This document shows positions 8,715 to 19,333 of a DNA stretch of 64,000 bases, piece after piece (the stretch's first letter is position 1; each line of letters opens with the position of its first letter). This stretch comes from Rhizobium sp. SEMIA4064 (lineage in GTDB: Bacteria; Pseudomonadota; Alphaproteobacteria; Rhizobiales; Rhizobiaceae): the NCBI RefSeq assembly GCF_003025035.1, contig NZ_PYJN01000006.1, positions 166,233-230,232 on the forward strand, written 5' to 3'. The position numbers and the translations under genes are program-made. The notes beneath the pieces were generated by a model, which did not search any database, had not been told where the DNA came from, and saw nothing but the letters and a program-made list of their open reading frames with translations.

Positions 8715-10529
8715 TTAAGCGGCGCGGCGGTTCTGTGTGGCCGGACGGCCGTCATTGACGCGGAAGCCGCGGATGAGCCCGAGCAGATCTTCGGTGTCGG
8801 CAGCGAGCGTTTCGGCCGATGCCGTCGTCTCTTCGGCCATGGCGGCGTTCTGCTGCGTGGCGGCGTCGAGCTGGTTCATCGAAGACGAGATCGAGCGCAG
8901 CGTCGTATCCTGTTCGGAGGCGCTGTGGGCGATCTTCGAGACGATCTCGTTGGCCGCCTTGATCTGGTCGGAGATGCGCTTCAGCGCTTCGCCGGCCTCG
9001 CCGACAAGGCGGACACCCTGGTCGACCTGGCCGGAGGAGCGGGCGATCTGGTCCTTGATCTCCTTGGCGGCGGCGGCAGAACGCTGCGCCAGTTCGCGCA
9101 CTTCCTGGGCAACGACGGCAAAACCCTTGCCGGATTCGCCGGCACGGGCCGCCTCGACGCCGGCATTCAGCGCCAGAAGGTTGGTCTGGAAGGCGATCTC
9201 GTCGATGACGCCGATGATCTTGCTGATCTCTTCCGATGACTTTTCGATGCCGCTCATCGCATCGATCGCCTGGGCGACGACGGCGTCGCTGCGCGAGGCT
9301 TCGGTCGAGACGGCATGCACGCGTTTGCTCGCCTCATGGGCGCCTTCGGCGGTCTGGCGCACGGCGACGGTCAGTTCGTCCAGCGCCGCCGAGGTTTCCT
9401 CGAGGCTGGCGGCCTGGCGTTCGGTGCGCTGCGACAGCTCGTTGGAGGCGCGGCGGATCTCTTCCTTGGAAACGCCGATGTCATTGCCCTTGGCATTGAC
9501 CCGGCCCATGGCGGCTTCCAGATGCGACAGCGCCTCGTTGAAGTTGTTGCGCAGGCCGGCATAGCCGATGCCGATATCGCCGCAGCGTACGGTCAGATCG
9601 CCCGCGGCCAGCGCTTCGAGCGCCCGGCCGATGGTGGAAACGACACGCGCCTGCTCATGCGCTTCGTCTTGCTGCTGGCGAAGGTTCTGTTCGCGCTCAT
9701 TGCTGATTTCCAGCTCTTGTGCGGCCTGACGATCCGCCAGCGCATGGCGTTCGCGGACCTTCTCCTGCAGCGCCAGGGTGGCCTTGGCCATCAGGCCGAT
9801 TTCGTTACGCATATCGGCATGCGGAATGACGATCTTCACGTCATCATCGGCCACCGCCTTGAGGGCGGTATGGACGTCGGCGAGCGGCTTGGTGATGCCA
9901 CGGATGAAATAGAGGGCAGAACCGATGCCGACCAGGAAGACGATGCCGCAGATCAGCAGCGCATTCCACATGGTTGCGCGAATCTGGACCTCGAGGTCGT
10001 CCAGGTAGACGCCGCAGCCGAGAACGATCTGCCAGGGTTCAAAGGCTAGTGAATAGCTGCCCTTCAGGAAAAGCTCGCCGTCGGGATGGCCGGGCTTGCC
10101 CCAGTAGTAGACTGTACGGCCGCCGCCCTTGATGCCCTTTTCGACCATTTCCTTGCTGAAATGTGTGCCGTTCTTGTCGACCTGGCCGGACATGTCCTTG
10201 CCGACATTGGCCGGGTTCGGATGAATGCGCATAATGGCGCTGTAGTCAAAGCCGAAGAGATAGCCCGACGGCTGGAAGCTGACATGCGAGAGGATCTTGA
10301 AGGCCTCGGCCTGGGCGGCCTCATGCGTCATCTCACCGGATTTTTCGCGCTGATAATATTGATTCAGCACCGAAATACCGGACTCGACCTGCGTGCGGAG
10401 CATGTCGAAACGGTCGTCATAGATGGAGTCTGCCTGCGACCGGATCTGGAAATAGGTCGCCACGGCAAAAGCGGCCATAAGCACGCCCAGAAGCGCGAAG
10501 AGTTGATGGGCGATCTTGAGATTCTTCAT
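8715..10529 (-). CDS. Methyl-accepting chemotaxis protein with a single Cache domain
   Basis: This is a 604-residue chemoreceptor. In order it has an N-terminal transmembrane helix (about residues 8-28), a periplasmic single-Cache sensor (RIHPNPANVGKDMSGQVDKN; GKPGHPDGELFLKGSYS; PWQIVLGCGVYLDDL), a second membrane helix (LLICGIVFLVGIGSALYFI), HAMP, and the signalling hairpin with [20 protein letters not shown] and [17 protein letters not shown]. It ends in RRAA with no CheR-docking pentapeptide. ATG 10529 (MKNLKIAHQLFALL) puts the first helix at the N-terminus; the 41-residue extension to 10652 is unlikely. A 387-bp leader separates it from the next minus-strand gene, so it is probably monocistronic. 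Confidence 0.93.
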   Translation of the reverse strand: MKNLKIAHQLFALLGVLMAAFAVATYFQIRSQADSIYDDRFDMLRTQVESGISVLNQYYQREKSGEMTHEAAQAEAFKILSHVSFQPSGYLFGFDYSAIMRIHPNPANVGKDMSGQVDKNGTHFSKEMVEKGIKGGGRTVYYWGKPGHPDGELFLKGSYSLAFEPWQIVLGCGVYLDDLEVQIRATMWNALLICGIVFLVGIGSALYFIRGITKPLADVHTALKAVADDDVKIVIPHADMRNEIGLMAKATLALQEKVRERHALADRQAAQELEISNEREQNLRQQQDEAHEQARVVSTIGRALEALAAGDLTVRCGDIGIGYAGLRNNFNEALSHLEAAMGRVNAKGNDIGVSKEEIRRASNELSQRTERQAASLEETSAALDELTVAVRQTAEGAHEASKRVHAVSTEASRSDAVVAQAIDAMSGIEKSSEEISKIIGVIDEIAFQTNLLALNAGVEAARAGESGKGFAVVAQEVRELAQRSAAAAKEIKDQIARSSGQVDQGVRLVGEAGEALKRISDQIKAANEIVSKIAHSASEQDTTLRSISSSMNQLDAATQQNAAMAEETTASAETLAADTEDLLGLIRGFRVNDGRPATQNRRAA

Positions 10530-10918
10530 AATGCCTCGCAACAGGGTACGGTGAATACCGGCGCGGTATTCTACCGCCTGTGCGATCGCCTGGGAGACCC
10601 CCAATACGCTTGCCGCTGCTCGAAATGACATGCTGCTGTCCGGTGCAAGCAAAGTCGCGCTTTATGTCTAAGAAAGTTTTAATCAAACCGCGCGATCAGA
10701 ATTTAAGCGGATTTAATCAAGCGCTTAGTTGCATCGCAATAAATAATACTAACTGGCTTTCAAGTTTATCCAGAATTGGCGGCAAAGTTTTATGCTTTGC
10801 TATACAAAACGAATGCGCCCCTGCTTCTCTTCAGGGGCGCATTGGTCCGCCTCGCGGCAGACCCCGTCGACCGAAACTTTGGCCGGGCGGGGCAGGGAAC
10901 AGGGTCGAACGGCTATTG
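10530..10918. other. Intergenic region with chemoreceptor leader
   Basis: This 389-bp non-coding stretch holds the chemoreceptor promoter/leader. It is AT-rich around 10660-10800, with a TTAA-N6-TTAA at 10703-10716. It also contains the terminator-like hairpin at 10812-10843. No open frame here looks coding. Confidence 0.6.
10812..10843 (-). terminator. Terminator-like hairpin after the 10919-11347 gene
   Basis: A perfect 12-bp stem (aatgcgcccctg / caggggcgcatt) encloses an 8-base loop. On the minus strand it is followed by cgttttg. It lies about 75 bp downstream of the minus-strand gene ending at 10919. Confidence 0.7.
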
Positions 10919-11347
10919 TTACTGGCGAAGTTCAAAGCCGGAGACATCGAGCGGCACGGGTGCCTTCGTCTTGGCGGATTCGGGCAGGGCAGCCGTTTTT
11001 GCTGTGAGGTCGATGCCGTCGTTCGAAATGCCGGCAGCTTGGAGAGCCTCGGGCGTCGGCTTGGAGATGAAGACGACCGGCGAGCCGCCCATCCAGGCTT
11101 CGGTGCGCACCACCTTCTTCTGGCCATCGATATCGCGCACGACGATGGACTGTGTGCCCGGCGTCAGGTCCGGCACCACATAATCCTTTTTGACCGTTTG
11201 CGGCTTAAGCGCCGGGCAATCCGTGCAAACCTGCTGGATGATGCTGTCGCCGTCAGTTTCCGTCTTGCTGTCGATGGGCTGGATCGACGACGCCATGGCC
11301 GAGCCGGCGGCCAGCACAGATGCCAAAGTCAGGAACAAGAGACGCAT
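10919..11347 (-). CDS. Secreted/periplasmic protein, unknown function
   Basis: This 142-residue protein has a clear signal peptide (MRLLFLTLASVLAAGSAMAS). The mature part contains one C-x-x-C (QVCTDCPAL), then KKDYVVPDLTPGTQSIVVRDIDGQKKVVRTEAWMGGS-type sequence and a Lys/Pro-rich C-terminus. The paired cysteines could form a disulfide. It is a single-gene unit, with the purD stop (11468) 121 bp upstream of it and the hairpin at 10812-10843 downstream. I do not recognise a named family; the pattern is familiar from rhizobial conserved hypothetical exported proteins. Confidence 0.75.
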   Translation of the reverse strand: MRLLFLTLASVLAAGSAMASSIQPIDSKTETDGDSIIQQVCTDCPALKPQTVKKDYVVPDLTPGTQSIVVRDIDGQKKVVRTEAWMGGSPVVFISKPTPEALQAAGISNDGIDLTAKTAALPESAKTKAPVPLDVSGFELRQ

Positions 11348-11467
11348 AAAAAACCACTCCGTCTTACATGATGGAGAGATTAGTGTTCCTTTGTTTCCAT
11401 CCCGTCAGAAGATTTGCTAAAAGTTTAGCGGAACCGCAGAAATCGGGACAGACGAGCGGTTTTTACT

Positions 11468-12739
11468 TCAAATCTTTTCGCGTCCGATTGCGCGCCAGCC
11501 GATATCGGTGCGGTTAAAGCCATTCGGCCATTGCACCTCGGCAGCAAGGGCATAGGCACGCTTTTGCGCCTCGCCGACGGTCTTGCCGGTCGCGGTGACA
11601 TTCAGCACCCGCCCGCCGGTCGCGACCAGCGCGCCATCCTGCAGCGCTGTGCCGGCATGAAACACCTTGGCGCCGTCGCTGTCGGCGGGCAGGGCTGATA
11701 TCGGCGTATTCTTTGCATAGGAGCCGGGATAGCCTTTCGAGGCCATGACCACAGTCAGCGCCACGTCGTCGCTCCACTCGGCACTGACCTGATCCAGCGT
11801 GCCGTTGGTGCAGGCAAGAAGCAGCGGCAGCAGGTCGCTCTTCAGCCGCATCATCAGCACCTGGCATTCCGGATCACCGAAGCGGACATTGTATTCGATC
11901 AATTCCGGTCCCTTGGCGGTGATCATCAGCCCGGCGAAGAAGACGCCCGAGAAGGGATGGCCGCTTTCCGCCATGCCGCGGATTGTTGGCTCGATGATTT
12001 CCTTCATCGTGCGCTCGACCATCTCTGTGGTCATGACCGGAGCTGGGGAATAAGCGCCCATGCCGCCGGTGTTCGGGCCGGTATCGCCGTCGCCGACGCG
12101 CTTGTGGTCCTGGGCGGTGGCGAGAGGCAGCGCATGCTTGCCGTCGCAAAGGCAGAAGAAGCTCGCCTCTTCGCCATCGAGATAGGCTTCGATCACGACT
12201 TCGGCGCCGGCCGCGCCAAATGCACCTTCGAAGCAATCATCGACAGCGGCGAGTGCCTCCTCGACCGTCATGGCGACGGTAACACCCTTACCGGCGGCAA
12301 GCCCATCGGCCTTGACGACGATCGGGGCGCCCTGCGCGCGAATATAGGCTTTCGCTTTCGGCGCATTGTTGAAACGCTGATAGGCGCCGGTCGGGATATC
12401 GTAGCGAGCGCAGATATCCTTGGTGAACCCTTTGGAGCCTTCCAACTGCGCGGCTGCAGCCGATGGCCCGAACACGGCGATGCCCTCGGCGCGCAAGCGA
12501 TCGGCGAGCCCGGCGACCAGCGGCGCTTCCGGGCCGACGACGACGAAGTCGATGGCCTTTTCTTTGCAGAAGACAACGATCGCGCCGTGGTCTTCGATAT
12601 CGATGGCGGCAAGCGTCGCATGTTCGGCAATGCCGGGATTGCCGGGCGCGGCGTAGAATTCCGTCATCAGCGGCGATTGCGCCAGCTTCCAGGCCAGCGC
12701 ATGCTCGCGTCCGCCCGATCCGATCAACAGAACTTTCAT
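11468..12739 (-). CDS. purD: Phosphoribosylamine--glycine ligase (GARS)
   Basis: PurD is the second enzyme of de novo purine synthesis: it joins 5-phosphoribosylamine and glycine with ATP to give GAR. This 423-residue ATP-grasp protein shows [108 protein letters not shown] and [19 protein letters not shown], all expected. It is divergent from tex across a 249-bp gap. The canonical length and intact motifs leave little doubt. Confidence 0.97.
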   Translation of the reverse strand: MKVLLIGSGGREHALAWKLAQSPLMTEFYAAPGNPGIAEHATLAAIDIEDHGAIVVFCKEKAIDFVVVGPEAPLVAGLADRLRAEGIAVFGPSAAAAQLEGSKGFTKDICARYDIPTGAYQRFNNAPKAKAYIRAQGAPIVVKADGLAAGKGVTVAMTVEEALAAVDDCFEGAFGAAGAEVVIEAYLDGEEASFFCLCDGKHALPLATAQDHKRVGDGDTGPNTGGMGAYSPAPVMTTEMVERTMKEIIEPTIRGMAESGHPFSGVFFAGLMITAKGPELIEYNVRFGDPECQVLMMRLKSDLLPLLLACTNGTLDQVSAEWSDDVALTVVMASKGYPGSYAKNTPISALPADSDGAKVFHAGTALQDGALVATGGRVLNVTATGKTVGEAQKRAYALAAEVQWPNGFNRTDIGWRAIGREKI

Positions 12740-12988
12740 GGCTTGCCCTTCTGTAGAGTGGTCAGCGTTTCACGGAATCGCTTTCCCGCTCTATCCATTT
12801 GTTTTCCGCATTCCGGACGAAAAACCGCTTCACACTTTTCCTGGAACTGCTCTTAGGTCCACTTGCGCGGTTAAGGGCCGTTGGACCAAAGGTCAAGCGG
12901 CAAATCCTGTGGAGGCCCAGGCTACAACATTGCCACGCCTTTTTGTGGCACTATGGTCCCCGCACTTCTATCAAGTTCAGAGAATCAT

Positions 12989-15298
12989 ATGGCCGCCGAT
13001 ATTCGCTCCCTTGCCGCAACCATCGCCACTGAGATCAATTCGCGTGCGGATCAGGCCAAGGCCGCGATCGAGCTTCTCGACGAAGGCGCGACGGTGCCAT
13101 TCATCGCCCGCTACCGCAAGGAAGTGACCGGCGGTCTCGACGACGGTCAGTTGCGCACGCTGGCGGAGCGCCTCGTCTATCTGCGCGAGCTGGAGGCCCG
13201 CCGTGCGGCGATCGTCGAGTCGATTACCGGCCAGGGCAAGATGACCGACGAGCTGATGCGCAAGATCGCCGTGGTCGCCACCAAGGCAGAGCTGGAAGAT
13301 CTTTATCTGCCCTACAAGCCGAAGCGTCGCACCCGCGCCGAAATCGCCAGGGAGCGCGGCCTCGGCCCGCTTGCCGATACCATCCTTGCCGATCGCTCCA
13401 AGGAGCCGGCCGTCCTTGCCGAGGGTTTCATCACCGCCGACGTGCCCGATGTGAAGACGGCGCTCGAAGGCGCGCGCGATATCATCGCCGAAGGCATTGC
13501 CGAAAATGCCGATCTGCTCGGCAAGCTGCGCACCTATATGAAAACGAATGCGGTGCTGAAGGCCAGGGTCGTCGACGGCAAGCAGGAGGCGGGCGCGAAA
13601 TTCGCCGACTATTTCGAACATCAGGAGCGCTGGGCAACCGCTCCCGGCCATCGCGCGCTTGCCATGCTGCGCGGCTGGAATGAGGAAGTGCTGACCCTGA
13701 CCATCGAGGTCGACGTCGATGCCGTCTCGCCGAACAAGCCGGTCGAGCGGATGATTGTGTCGGCTTACGAGATCGGCACGAGCAAACCCGGTGACCGCTG
13801 GTTGATGGATGTCGCGAGTTGGACCTGGCGGGTCAAGCTTTCCATGTCGCTGTCGCTCGACCTGATGCGAGAGCTGCGCGAACGCGCCGAAGAGGAGGCC
13901 ATCCACGTCTTCGCCCGCAATCTGAAGGATCTTTTGCTCGCGGCACCGGCGGGATCGCGCGCGACCATGGGTCTCGATCCGGGCATCCGCACCGGCGTCA
14001 AGGTTGCCGTAGTCGACGGCACGGGCAAGTTGCTGGAGACGACGACGGTCTATCCCTTCCCGCCGAAAAACGACGTGCGCGGCACGCAGGCGACGTTGGC
14101 TGCACTCGTACGCAAGCACAAGGTCGAGCTGATTTCCATCGGCAACGGCACGGGCAGCCGCGAGACGGAGAAACTGGTGGCCGATATGCTCGCCGACCTG
14201 CCGGCACCGAAACCGACTAAGGTGATTGTTTCGGAGGCAGGCGCATCCGTCTATTCCGCCTCGGAAACGGCCGCGCTGGAATTCCCTGGTCTCGACGTGT
14301 CGCTGCGCGGCGCCGTCTCCATTGCCCGTCGCCTGCAGGATCCGCTGGCGGAACTCGTGAAGATCGAGCCGAAGTCGATCGGCGTCGGCCAGTATCAGCA
14401 CGATGTCGATCAGCAGAAGCTGTCACGCTCGCTCGATGCGGTCGTGGAAGATGCGGTGAACGCGGTCGGTGTCGATCTCAACACGGCATCGGCGCCGCTG
14501 CTTGCGCGCGTCTCCGGTCTCGGCCCGTCGATTGCCGACGCGATCGTTAAGCATCGCGACGGGGAGGGACGCTTCGAGACCCGCCGCGACCTCCTGAAGG
14601 TCGCGCGCCTCGGCCAGCGCACCTTCGAACAATGTGCCGGCTTCCTGCGCATTCCCGATGGCAAGGAGCCGCTCGACGCCTCATCGGTGCATCCGGAAGC
14701 CTATGGCGTGGCCAAGCGGATCGTGGCCGCCTGCGGCCGTGATCTGCGCAGCCTGATGGGTGATGCCGCCGTGCTGAAGGCGGTCGATCCGCGCCAGTTC
14801 ATCGACGAAAAATTCGGCCTGCCGACAGTGCGCGACATCCTTGCCGAACTCGAAAAACCCGGCCGCGATCCGCGCCCGAGCTTCAAGACCGCGACCTTTG
14901 CCGAAGGGGTTAACGAGATCGGCGATCTCAAGCCCGGCATGCTGCTGGAGGGCACGGTGACCAACGTCGCTGCCTTCGGCGCCTTCGTCGATATCGGCGT
15001 CCACCAAGACGGCCTTGTCCACGTCTCGCAGCTCGCCGACCGCTTCGTGAAGGACCCGCATGAAGTGGTCAAGGCCGGCGACGTCGTGAAAGTGAAAGTT
15101 GTGGAGGTAGACGTCAAACGCAAACGAATCGGCCTCTCCATGCGCAAGGATGTCAGCGCCGTGGCAGCAACGCCTGGGCAGCAGTCACGCGAAAAAAATA
15201 GCGGGCACAACGCAGGCGGTAGGCGTGACAGTGGTCCGAAACCGGAGCAGCAGGGCAGCTTCGGCGCCGCTCTGGCGGACGCGCTCAAACGAAAATAA
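12989..15298 (+). CDS. tex: Tex family transcription accessory / RNA-binding protein
   Basis: This 769-residue Tex protein is a nucleic-acid-binding factor related to eukaryotic Spt6. In order it has an N-terminal helical Tex domain ([20 protein letters not shown]), the YqgF-like RNase H fold ([18 protein letters not shown]), helix-hairpin-helix motifs ([31 protein letters not shown]), and a C-terminal S1 domain ([34 protein letters not shown]). The basic, Gly/Gln-rich tail is typical. ATG 12989 gives the normal N-terminus; the 36-residue in-frame extension upstream has no family look. Confidence 0.95.
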   Translation: MAADIRSLAATIATEINSRADQAKAAIELLDEGATVPFIARYRKEVTGGLDDGQLRTLAERLVYLRELEARRAAIVESITGQGKMTDELMRKIAVVATKAELEDLYLPYKPKRRTRAEIARERGLGPLADTILADRSKEPAVLAEGFITADVPDVKTALEGARDIIAEGIAENADLLGKLRTYMKTNAVLKARVVDGKQEAGAKFADYFEHQERWATAPGHRALAMLRGWNEEVLTLTIEVDVDAVSPNKPVERMIVSAYEIGTSKPGDRWLMDVASWTWRVKLSMSLSLDLMRELRERAEEEAIHVFARNLKDLLLAAPAGSRATMGLDPGIRTGVKVAVVDGTGKLLETTTVYPFPPKNDVRGTQATLAALVRKHKVELISIGNGTGSRETEKLVADMLADLPAPKPTKVIVSEAGASVYSASETAALEFPGLDVSLRGAVSIARRLQDPLAELVKIEPKSIGVGQYQHDVDQQKLSRSLDAVVEDAVNAVGVDLNTASAPLLARVSGLGPSIADAIVKHRDGEGRFETRRDLLKVARLGQRTFEQCAGFLRIPDGKEPLDASSVHPEAYGVAKRIVAACGRDLRSLMGDAAVLKAVDPRQFIDEKFGLPTVRDILAELEKPGRDPRPSFKTATFAEGVNEIGDLKPGMLLEGTVTNVAAFGAFVDIGVHQDGLVHVSQLADRFVKDPHEVVKAGDVVKVKVVEVDVKRKRIGLSMRKDVSAVAATPGQQSREKNSGHNAGGRRDSGPKPEQQGSFGAALADALKRK

Positions 15299-15443
15299 GG
15301 ACTTAGCGAGACTCAGTGCAAGAATGTCACACTCTGGCAGAGTTGTTGCCGGAGCGCTAACGAGTGCGAAAAGGTGCGCTTGCCACATTGATGTGACGCG
15401 TTAAAGTCAGCGCTAATGTCATGTCATCATAGGCGAGGCGTCC

Positions 15444-16703
15444 ATGGCGTCGGCACTCTTCTCGATTGTCAAAAAAATCGTCCGTAAAGGCTCTCTGAAA
15501 CTTACACTCGCGTCCGGCGAGACGCATATGATCGGCGATGGGTCCGGCGAAATGGTTGCCGTCCGCGTCGCCGACCAACAGGCGGAGGACGCGGTTGCGC
15601 GCGATCCGACCCTGAAGCTCGGTGAAATGTACATGGAGGGGCGCTTCATTCTGGAGCACGGGGATATCTATGAATTCCTCTCGCTCGTGAAGCAGAATAC
15701 CACCAACGAGATTTTTGACCTGCGCATGGCGGCGCTCCTGATCGGCCGCATTGCCTGGCAGCAGATCAAGAGCCGCTCGCCGATCAACCGCAACAGATAC
15801 AATGTTGCGCATCACTATGACCTGTCGGCCAAGCTGTTCGATCTCTTCCTTGATGATGACTGGCAGTATTCCTGCGCCTATTTCGTGCCGCCTGGCATCA
15901 GTCTGGACGAAGCGCAACTGGCCAAGAAGCGCCATATCGCCGCCAAGCTGCTGGTCGAGCCAGGTCAGCGCGTTCTTGAGATCGGCTCCGGTTGGGGCGG
16001 CATGGGCATGTATCTTGCCGAAGCCAATCCCGGCCTCGATTTCACCGGCATCACGCTCAGCGAAGAGCAGCTCAAAGTTTCGCGCGGCCGCGCCGCCAAG
16101 CGTGGGCTGTCCGACCGCATGCGCTTCGAGCTTCAGGACTACCGCTATCTGACAGGCAGGAAGTTCGACCGCATCGTCTCGGTCGGCATGTTCGAGCATG
16201 TCGGCATCGGCGACTATGGCAAGTTCTTCCGCAAGGTCCACGAATTGCTCGACGACAACGGCGTCATGGTGCTGCACTCCATCGCCCGTCCGAAGCCGAG
16301 CTTCGCCACGAACGCCTTCATCGAGAAGTACATTTTCCCTGGCGGCTACATTCCCTCTGTTGGAGAGGCAACGGCGCCGCTGGAAAAGGCCGGGCTTATG
16401 GTCAAGGATGTCGAAGTCCTGCCGATGCATTATGCCCATACGCTGCGGCACTGGCGCAATCGTTTCGTGGCGCGCAAGGCGGAGGCTGTCGCGCTCTACG
16501 ACGAGAAGTTCTTCCGCATGTGGGAATTCTATCTGGCCGGCTCGGAAATGGGCTTCCGCTGGGATGAACTCTTCATCATGCAGCTCCAGATTACCAAGAA
16601 CCAGTTCGCTGTTCCCGACAACCGCAATTACATCGCCGAGCGGGAAGCGAAACTCAGACTATTCGAGGCGACCAGAGCGCCGCTGGAAAAGGTGACGTTC
16701 TAA
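15444..16703 (+). CDS. cfa: Cyclopropane-fatty-acyl-phospholipid synthase
   Basis: This 419-residue SAM-dependent methyltransferase adds a methylene across cis double bonds of membrane phospholipid acyl chains. It shows a small N-terminal lipid-binding domain, then YNVAHHYDLSAKLFDLFLD, YSCAYF, the SAM motif VLEIGSGWGGMGMYLAEA, ITLSEEQL, VSVGMFEHVG, and FIEKYIFPGGYIPS near the active site, plus a C-terminal FRMWEFYLAGSEMGFR segment. These fit the CFA/mycolic-acid synthase family. Rhizobia often have more than one cfa; which copy this is cannot be told. ATG 15444 follows GAGGCG. Confidence 0.93.
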   Translation: MASALFSIVKKIVRKGSLKLTLASGETHMIGDGSGEMVAVRVADQQAEDAVARDPTLKLGEMYMEGRFILEHGDIYEFLSLVKQNTTNEIFDLRMAALLIGRIAWQQIKSRSPINRNRYNVAHHYDLSAKLFDLFLDDDWQYSCAYFVPPGISLDEAQLAKKRHIAAKLLVEPGQRVLEIGSGWGGMGMYLAEANPGLDFTGITLSEEQLKVSRGRAAKRGLSDRMRFELQDYRYLTGRKFDRIVSVGMFEHVGIGDYGKFFRKVHELLDDNGVMVLHSIARPKPSFATNAFIEKYIFPGGYIPSVGEATAPLEKAGLMVKDVEVLPMHYAHTLRHWRNRFVARKAEAVALYDEKFFRMWEFYLAGSEMGFRWDELFIMQLQITKNQFAVPDNRNYIAEREAKLRLFEATRAPLEKVTF

Positions 16704-16785
16704 AGCGACCGCTGCTGTTTGAGATTGCGCCGAGCCATGAGTTTCCGTAACCCGGCGCATTCATTTCGGCCCTGCCGGGCATGTA

Positions 16786-17217
16786 TTACTTGACCACTTG
16801 AACGGTCAGATTCTCGTCATTGACTTTATTGGCATACAACACGGTCATGCGCAGGCCGAATTGATCCGTGCCGGTGAAGCCGGGATCGGACGTGTAATAG
16901 ACCGTCGTTCCCTCAACCGGTTTGCCGCTGCAGATATAAGCATCGCTGTCCTTGTCGTATTTCACGCGAACCGGGCCATGTTCGAAAGTGACCTTGCCGT
17001 GGCTGGGTTGCTTAATGATCCCCGTATAGGGATAGGAGTTGAACGTGCAGTCTCGCTTCACGGAAGCGGCCATGCCAAGAGCGGTCTTTTTGCCGGAGAT
17101 CACTCTGTGGGAGTATTGGTTTTGTTTGGCGCCATCAAGCGGCGTGCCAACGCAGCCTGAAAGCGTCATGCCGATACCGATAAATGCGCTGAGAGAAATC
17201 AAAGAGATAGTATTCAT
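16786..17217 (-). CDS. Putative lipoprotein, unknown function
   Basis: This 143-residue protein has a lipoprotein signal peptide with lipobox LSGC at residues 19-22, so an acylated, envelope-anchored protein is likely. The mature part reads like one Ig-like/beta-sandwich repeat: QPSHGKVTFEHGPVRVKYD, then CSGKPVEGTTVYYTSDPGFTGTDQF, then a beta-strand C-terminus (ENLTVQVVK). This SHGxV...Y-x-P-x-x-G-x-D style recalls cadherin-like domains of secreted proteins. It is convergent with cfa and divergent from the OmpV-like gene. No named family recognised. Confidence 0.75.
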   Translation of the reverse strand: MNTISLISLSAFIGIGMTLSGCVGTPLDGAKQNQYSHRVISGKKTALGMAASVKRDCTFNSYPYTGIIKQPSHGKVTFEHGPVRVKYDKDSDAYICSGKPVEGTTVYYTSDPGFTGTDQFGLRMTVLYANKVNDENLTVQVVK

Positions 17218-17457
17218 TCCGGTCTATTCCTGAATAATGCCTTAGGTAATACCCATGATTGAGTATCCTATGCCGGAATTAAATCACCGCGACACATCGG
17301 CGCAGGCTAGAATCCGAAGAAATCGCCCTTAAAGTTTCGCCGTTATTCCCCGAATTCAGGCGCGTTTGGTTAAGAGAGCGGTAACGTGATCGGGATAATT
17401 TGCGGCCACTCTGAGGGTGTGTATGGCCTTTTGTATTGCGTATTATGGAGTTGCGTT

Positions 17458-18267
17458 GTGTTTGCGAAATCGCGTCTATTTTTCACCCTCGGCCTGTTTT
17501 CCGCCTCGGCGGGCGCCGCTTTCGCCGGAGACGGCCAGCATTTCTGGTCGGGTGATTGGTATCTAAGCGTCGGTGCAGCCGGTTTCACGGCGCCGAAATT
17601 CGAAGGTAGCAAACACAACAAGCTGCAATGGTCGCCGTTGATCTCGGTTGGCAAACAGGGCCCAGGCCCGCGTTTTTCCTCCCGCAACGACAATCCCTCT
17701 TTTGCGTTCATCGACAATGACGGTATCCGGGCCGGTATCGTCGGCAAATTTGTGCCGAGCCGAGATTCCAGCGATGGTCACGAACTGAAGGGCCTGAAGA
17801 AGGTCAAGTGGGGCGCGGAAGCCGGCGGTTTCGTCGAAGCCTATCCGACCGATTGGCTGCGTGCCCGCGTCGAAGTCCGCCAGGGTATTCGCGCCCATAG
17901 CGGCGTTGTCGCCGATGCCGCTGTCGACGCCTTCACCGATATCACGCCGGAACTGCGCCTTTCCGGCGGCCCGCGCATGACGCTCGCTTCCCCCGATTAT
18001 TTCGACACCTATTACGGCGTTAACGCCAAGGAGTCGGCGGCATCCGGCCTCAGCCGCTACAATCCGGGCGGCGGTATAAAGTCCGTCGGCGCTGGCGGCG
18101 CGCTGACCTGGAAGGCGACGCAGAACTGGACCACGAGCGCCTTTGTCGAATACAGCCGCCTGACCGGCCCGGCAGCCGACAGCAGCCTCGTGCGCGAGCG
18201 CGGCGACCGCAACCAGTTGCTGGTGGGCGTTTCCGCCAGCTACAAGTTCAACTTCACGATGAACTGA
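17458..18267 (+). CDS. MipA/OmpV family outer-membrane protein
   Basis: This roughly 269-residue protein starts with a signal peptide (LFFTLGLFSASAGAAFA), then WSGDWYLSVGAAGFTAPKFEGSKHNKLQWSPLISV, which is the opening of the MipA/OmpV beta-barrel family. GLKKVKWGAEAGGFVEAYPTDWLRARVEVRQGIRAHSG and the terminal strand LLVGVSASYKFNFTMN complete the barrel; the last residue is Asn, not the usual Phe. GTG 17458 is preferred because TGGAG (17446-17450) stands 7 bp before it; in-frame starts further upstream exist. Family members act as envelope proteins, some as scaffolds for murein hydrolases; the role here is not known. Confidence 0.87.
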   Translation: MFAKSRLFFTLGLFSASAGAAFAGDGQHFWSGDWYLSVGAAGFTAPKFEGSKHNKLQWSPLISVGKQGPGPRFSSRNDNPSFAFIDNDGIRAGIVGKFVPSRDSSDGHELKGLKKVKWGAEAGGFVEAYPTDWLRARVEVRQGIRAHSGVVADAAVDAFTDITPELRLSGGPRMTLASPDYFDTYYGVNAKESAASGLSRYNPGGGIKSVGAGGALTWKATQNWTTSAFVEYSRLTGPAADSSLVRERGDRNQLLVGVSASYKFNFTMN

Positions 18268-18270
18268 AAA

Positions 18271-18291
18271 GAGCGGGGCTTCAGCCCCGCC
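18271..18291 (+). terminator. Terminator-like hairpin after the OmpV-like gene
   Basis: gcggggc (18273-18279) pairs with gccccgc (18284-18290) around a ttca loop, 4 bp after the stop. There is no T-run, so termination may be weak. Confidence 0.6.
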
Positions 18292-18329
18292 GCTTGACCG
18301 CAGGCGCTGGATATCACTACTAGTCGTCT

Positions 18330-19292
18330 ATGCAAAAGACAGGCGACATCAATGGGCGCGTCGCAGACGCGTCCTCCGGCAACTGGGTTTACCGCGTCCT
18401 GCCCCCGGCGCTTTGGCCTTACGCGCAGCTCGCGCGCTGGGATCGGCCGATCGGCTGGGAGCTTTTGATGTGGCCGTGCTTCTGGTCGGCCACGTTGGCG
18501 GCCAATGCCGCCCTGGCGGCGGGCAAGGCCTCGCCCGGCTTTTTGCTGATCTACCACCTCTTTCTCTATTTCGTCGGCGCCGTTGCCATGCGCGGCGCCG
18601 GCTGCGCCTATAATGATCTGGTCGATCATGAGATCGACATGGAAGTGGCCCGCACGCGCTCACGCCCGCTGCCCTCCGGCCGCGTCACGCGCTGGCAGGC
18701 GAAGGTTTTCATAGCGCTGCAGGCGCTGGTCGGCCTTTTGGTCCTGCTGCAGTTCAATTGGTTCAGCGTCGTTCTCGGCGTGTTGTCGCTCGCCATCGTC
18801 GCGCTCTATCCCTTTGCCAAGCGCTTTACCGATTGGCCGCAGTTTTTCCTGGGGCTGGCTTTCTCCTGGGGTGCGCTGATGGGATGGGCCGGACTGTTCG
18901 GCAGCCTGTCGCTCGCCCCCATCGTACTTTATGCCGCCGCCATCCTGTGGACGATCGGTTATGACACGATCTATGCCCATCAGGACAAGGAGGATGACGA
19001 GCTGATCGGCGTGCGCTCCACCGCCCGGCTCTTCGGCGACAAGACGCGCCTCTGGCTGGTTGGCCTCTACGGTACGGCGCTGCTGCTGCTGCTGTTGTCC
19101 TTTGCACTGGCGGGAGCAGGGTGGCTCTCCTATATCGGCCTTCTCGTCGCCGGCGGCATGTTCGCCTATCAGATTGCCGTGCTCGACATCAACGATGGGC
19201 AACAATGCCTGATCCTGTTCAGATCCAACGGCAAGGTCGGCCTCATCATCTTCGCCGGCCTCTTCCTGTCGTTTCTATTTCTCGTTCCGTGA
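18330..19292 (+). CDS. ubiA: 4-hydroxybenzoate polyprenyltransferase
   Basis: UbiA transfers the polyprenyl chain onto 4-hydroxybenzoate in ubiquinone synthesis, in the inner membrane. The 320-residue protein has two Asp-rich prenyl-diphosphate motifs: YNDLVDHEIDMEVARTRSRP (about residues 93-112) and YDTIYAHQDKEDD (about residues 210-222). It has about eight to nine hydrophobic helices. The opening LARWDRPIGWELLMWPCFWS is the family's usual first helix. ATG 18330; it follows the OmpV-like gene by 62 bp across a weak terminator. Confidence 0.95.
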   Translation: MQKTGDINGRVADASSGNWVYRVLPPALWPYAQLARWDRPIGWELLMWPCFWSATLAANAALAAGKASPGFLLIYHLFLYFVGAVAMRGAGCAYNDLVDHEIDMEVARTRSRPLPSGRVTRWQAKVFIALQALVGLLVLLQFNWFSVVLGVLSLAIVALYPFAKRFTDWPQFFLGLAFSWGALMGWAGLFGSLSLAPIVLYAAAILWTIGYDTIYAHQDKEDDELIGVRSTARLFGDKTRLWLVGLYGTALLLLLLSFALAGAGWLSYIGLLVAGGMFAYQIAVLDINDGQQCLILFRSNGKVGLIIFAGLFLSFLFLVP

Positions 19293-19333
19293 TGTGAAAG
19301 ACGGCCGCGTTACGGTTTTGCTATAAGCGGTGG

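Noticed and set aside
16725..16761. Inverted repeat tgcgccg/cggcgca after cfa
   Set aside because: The loop is long and there is no T-run, so it is not called a terminator.
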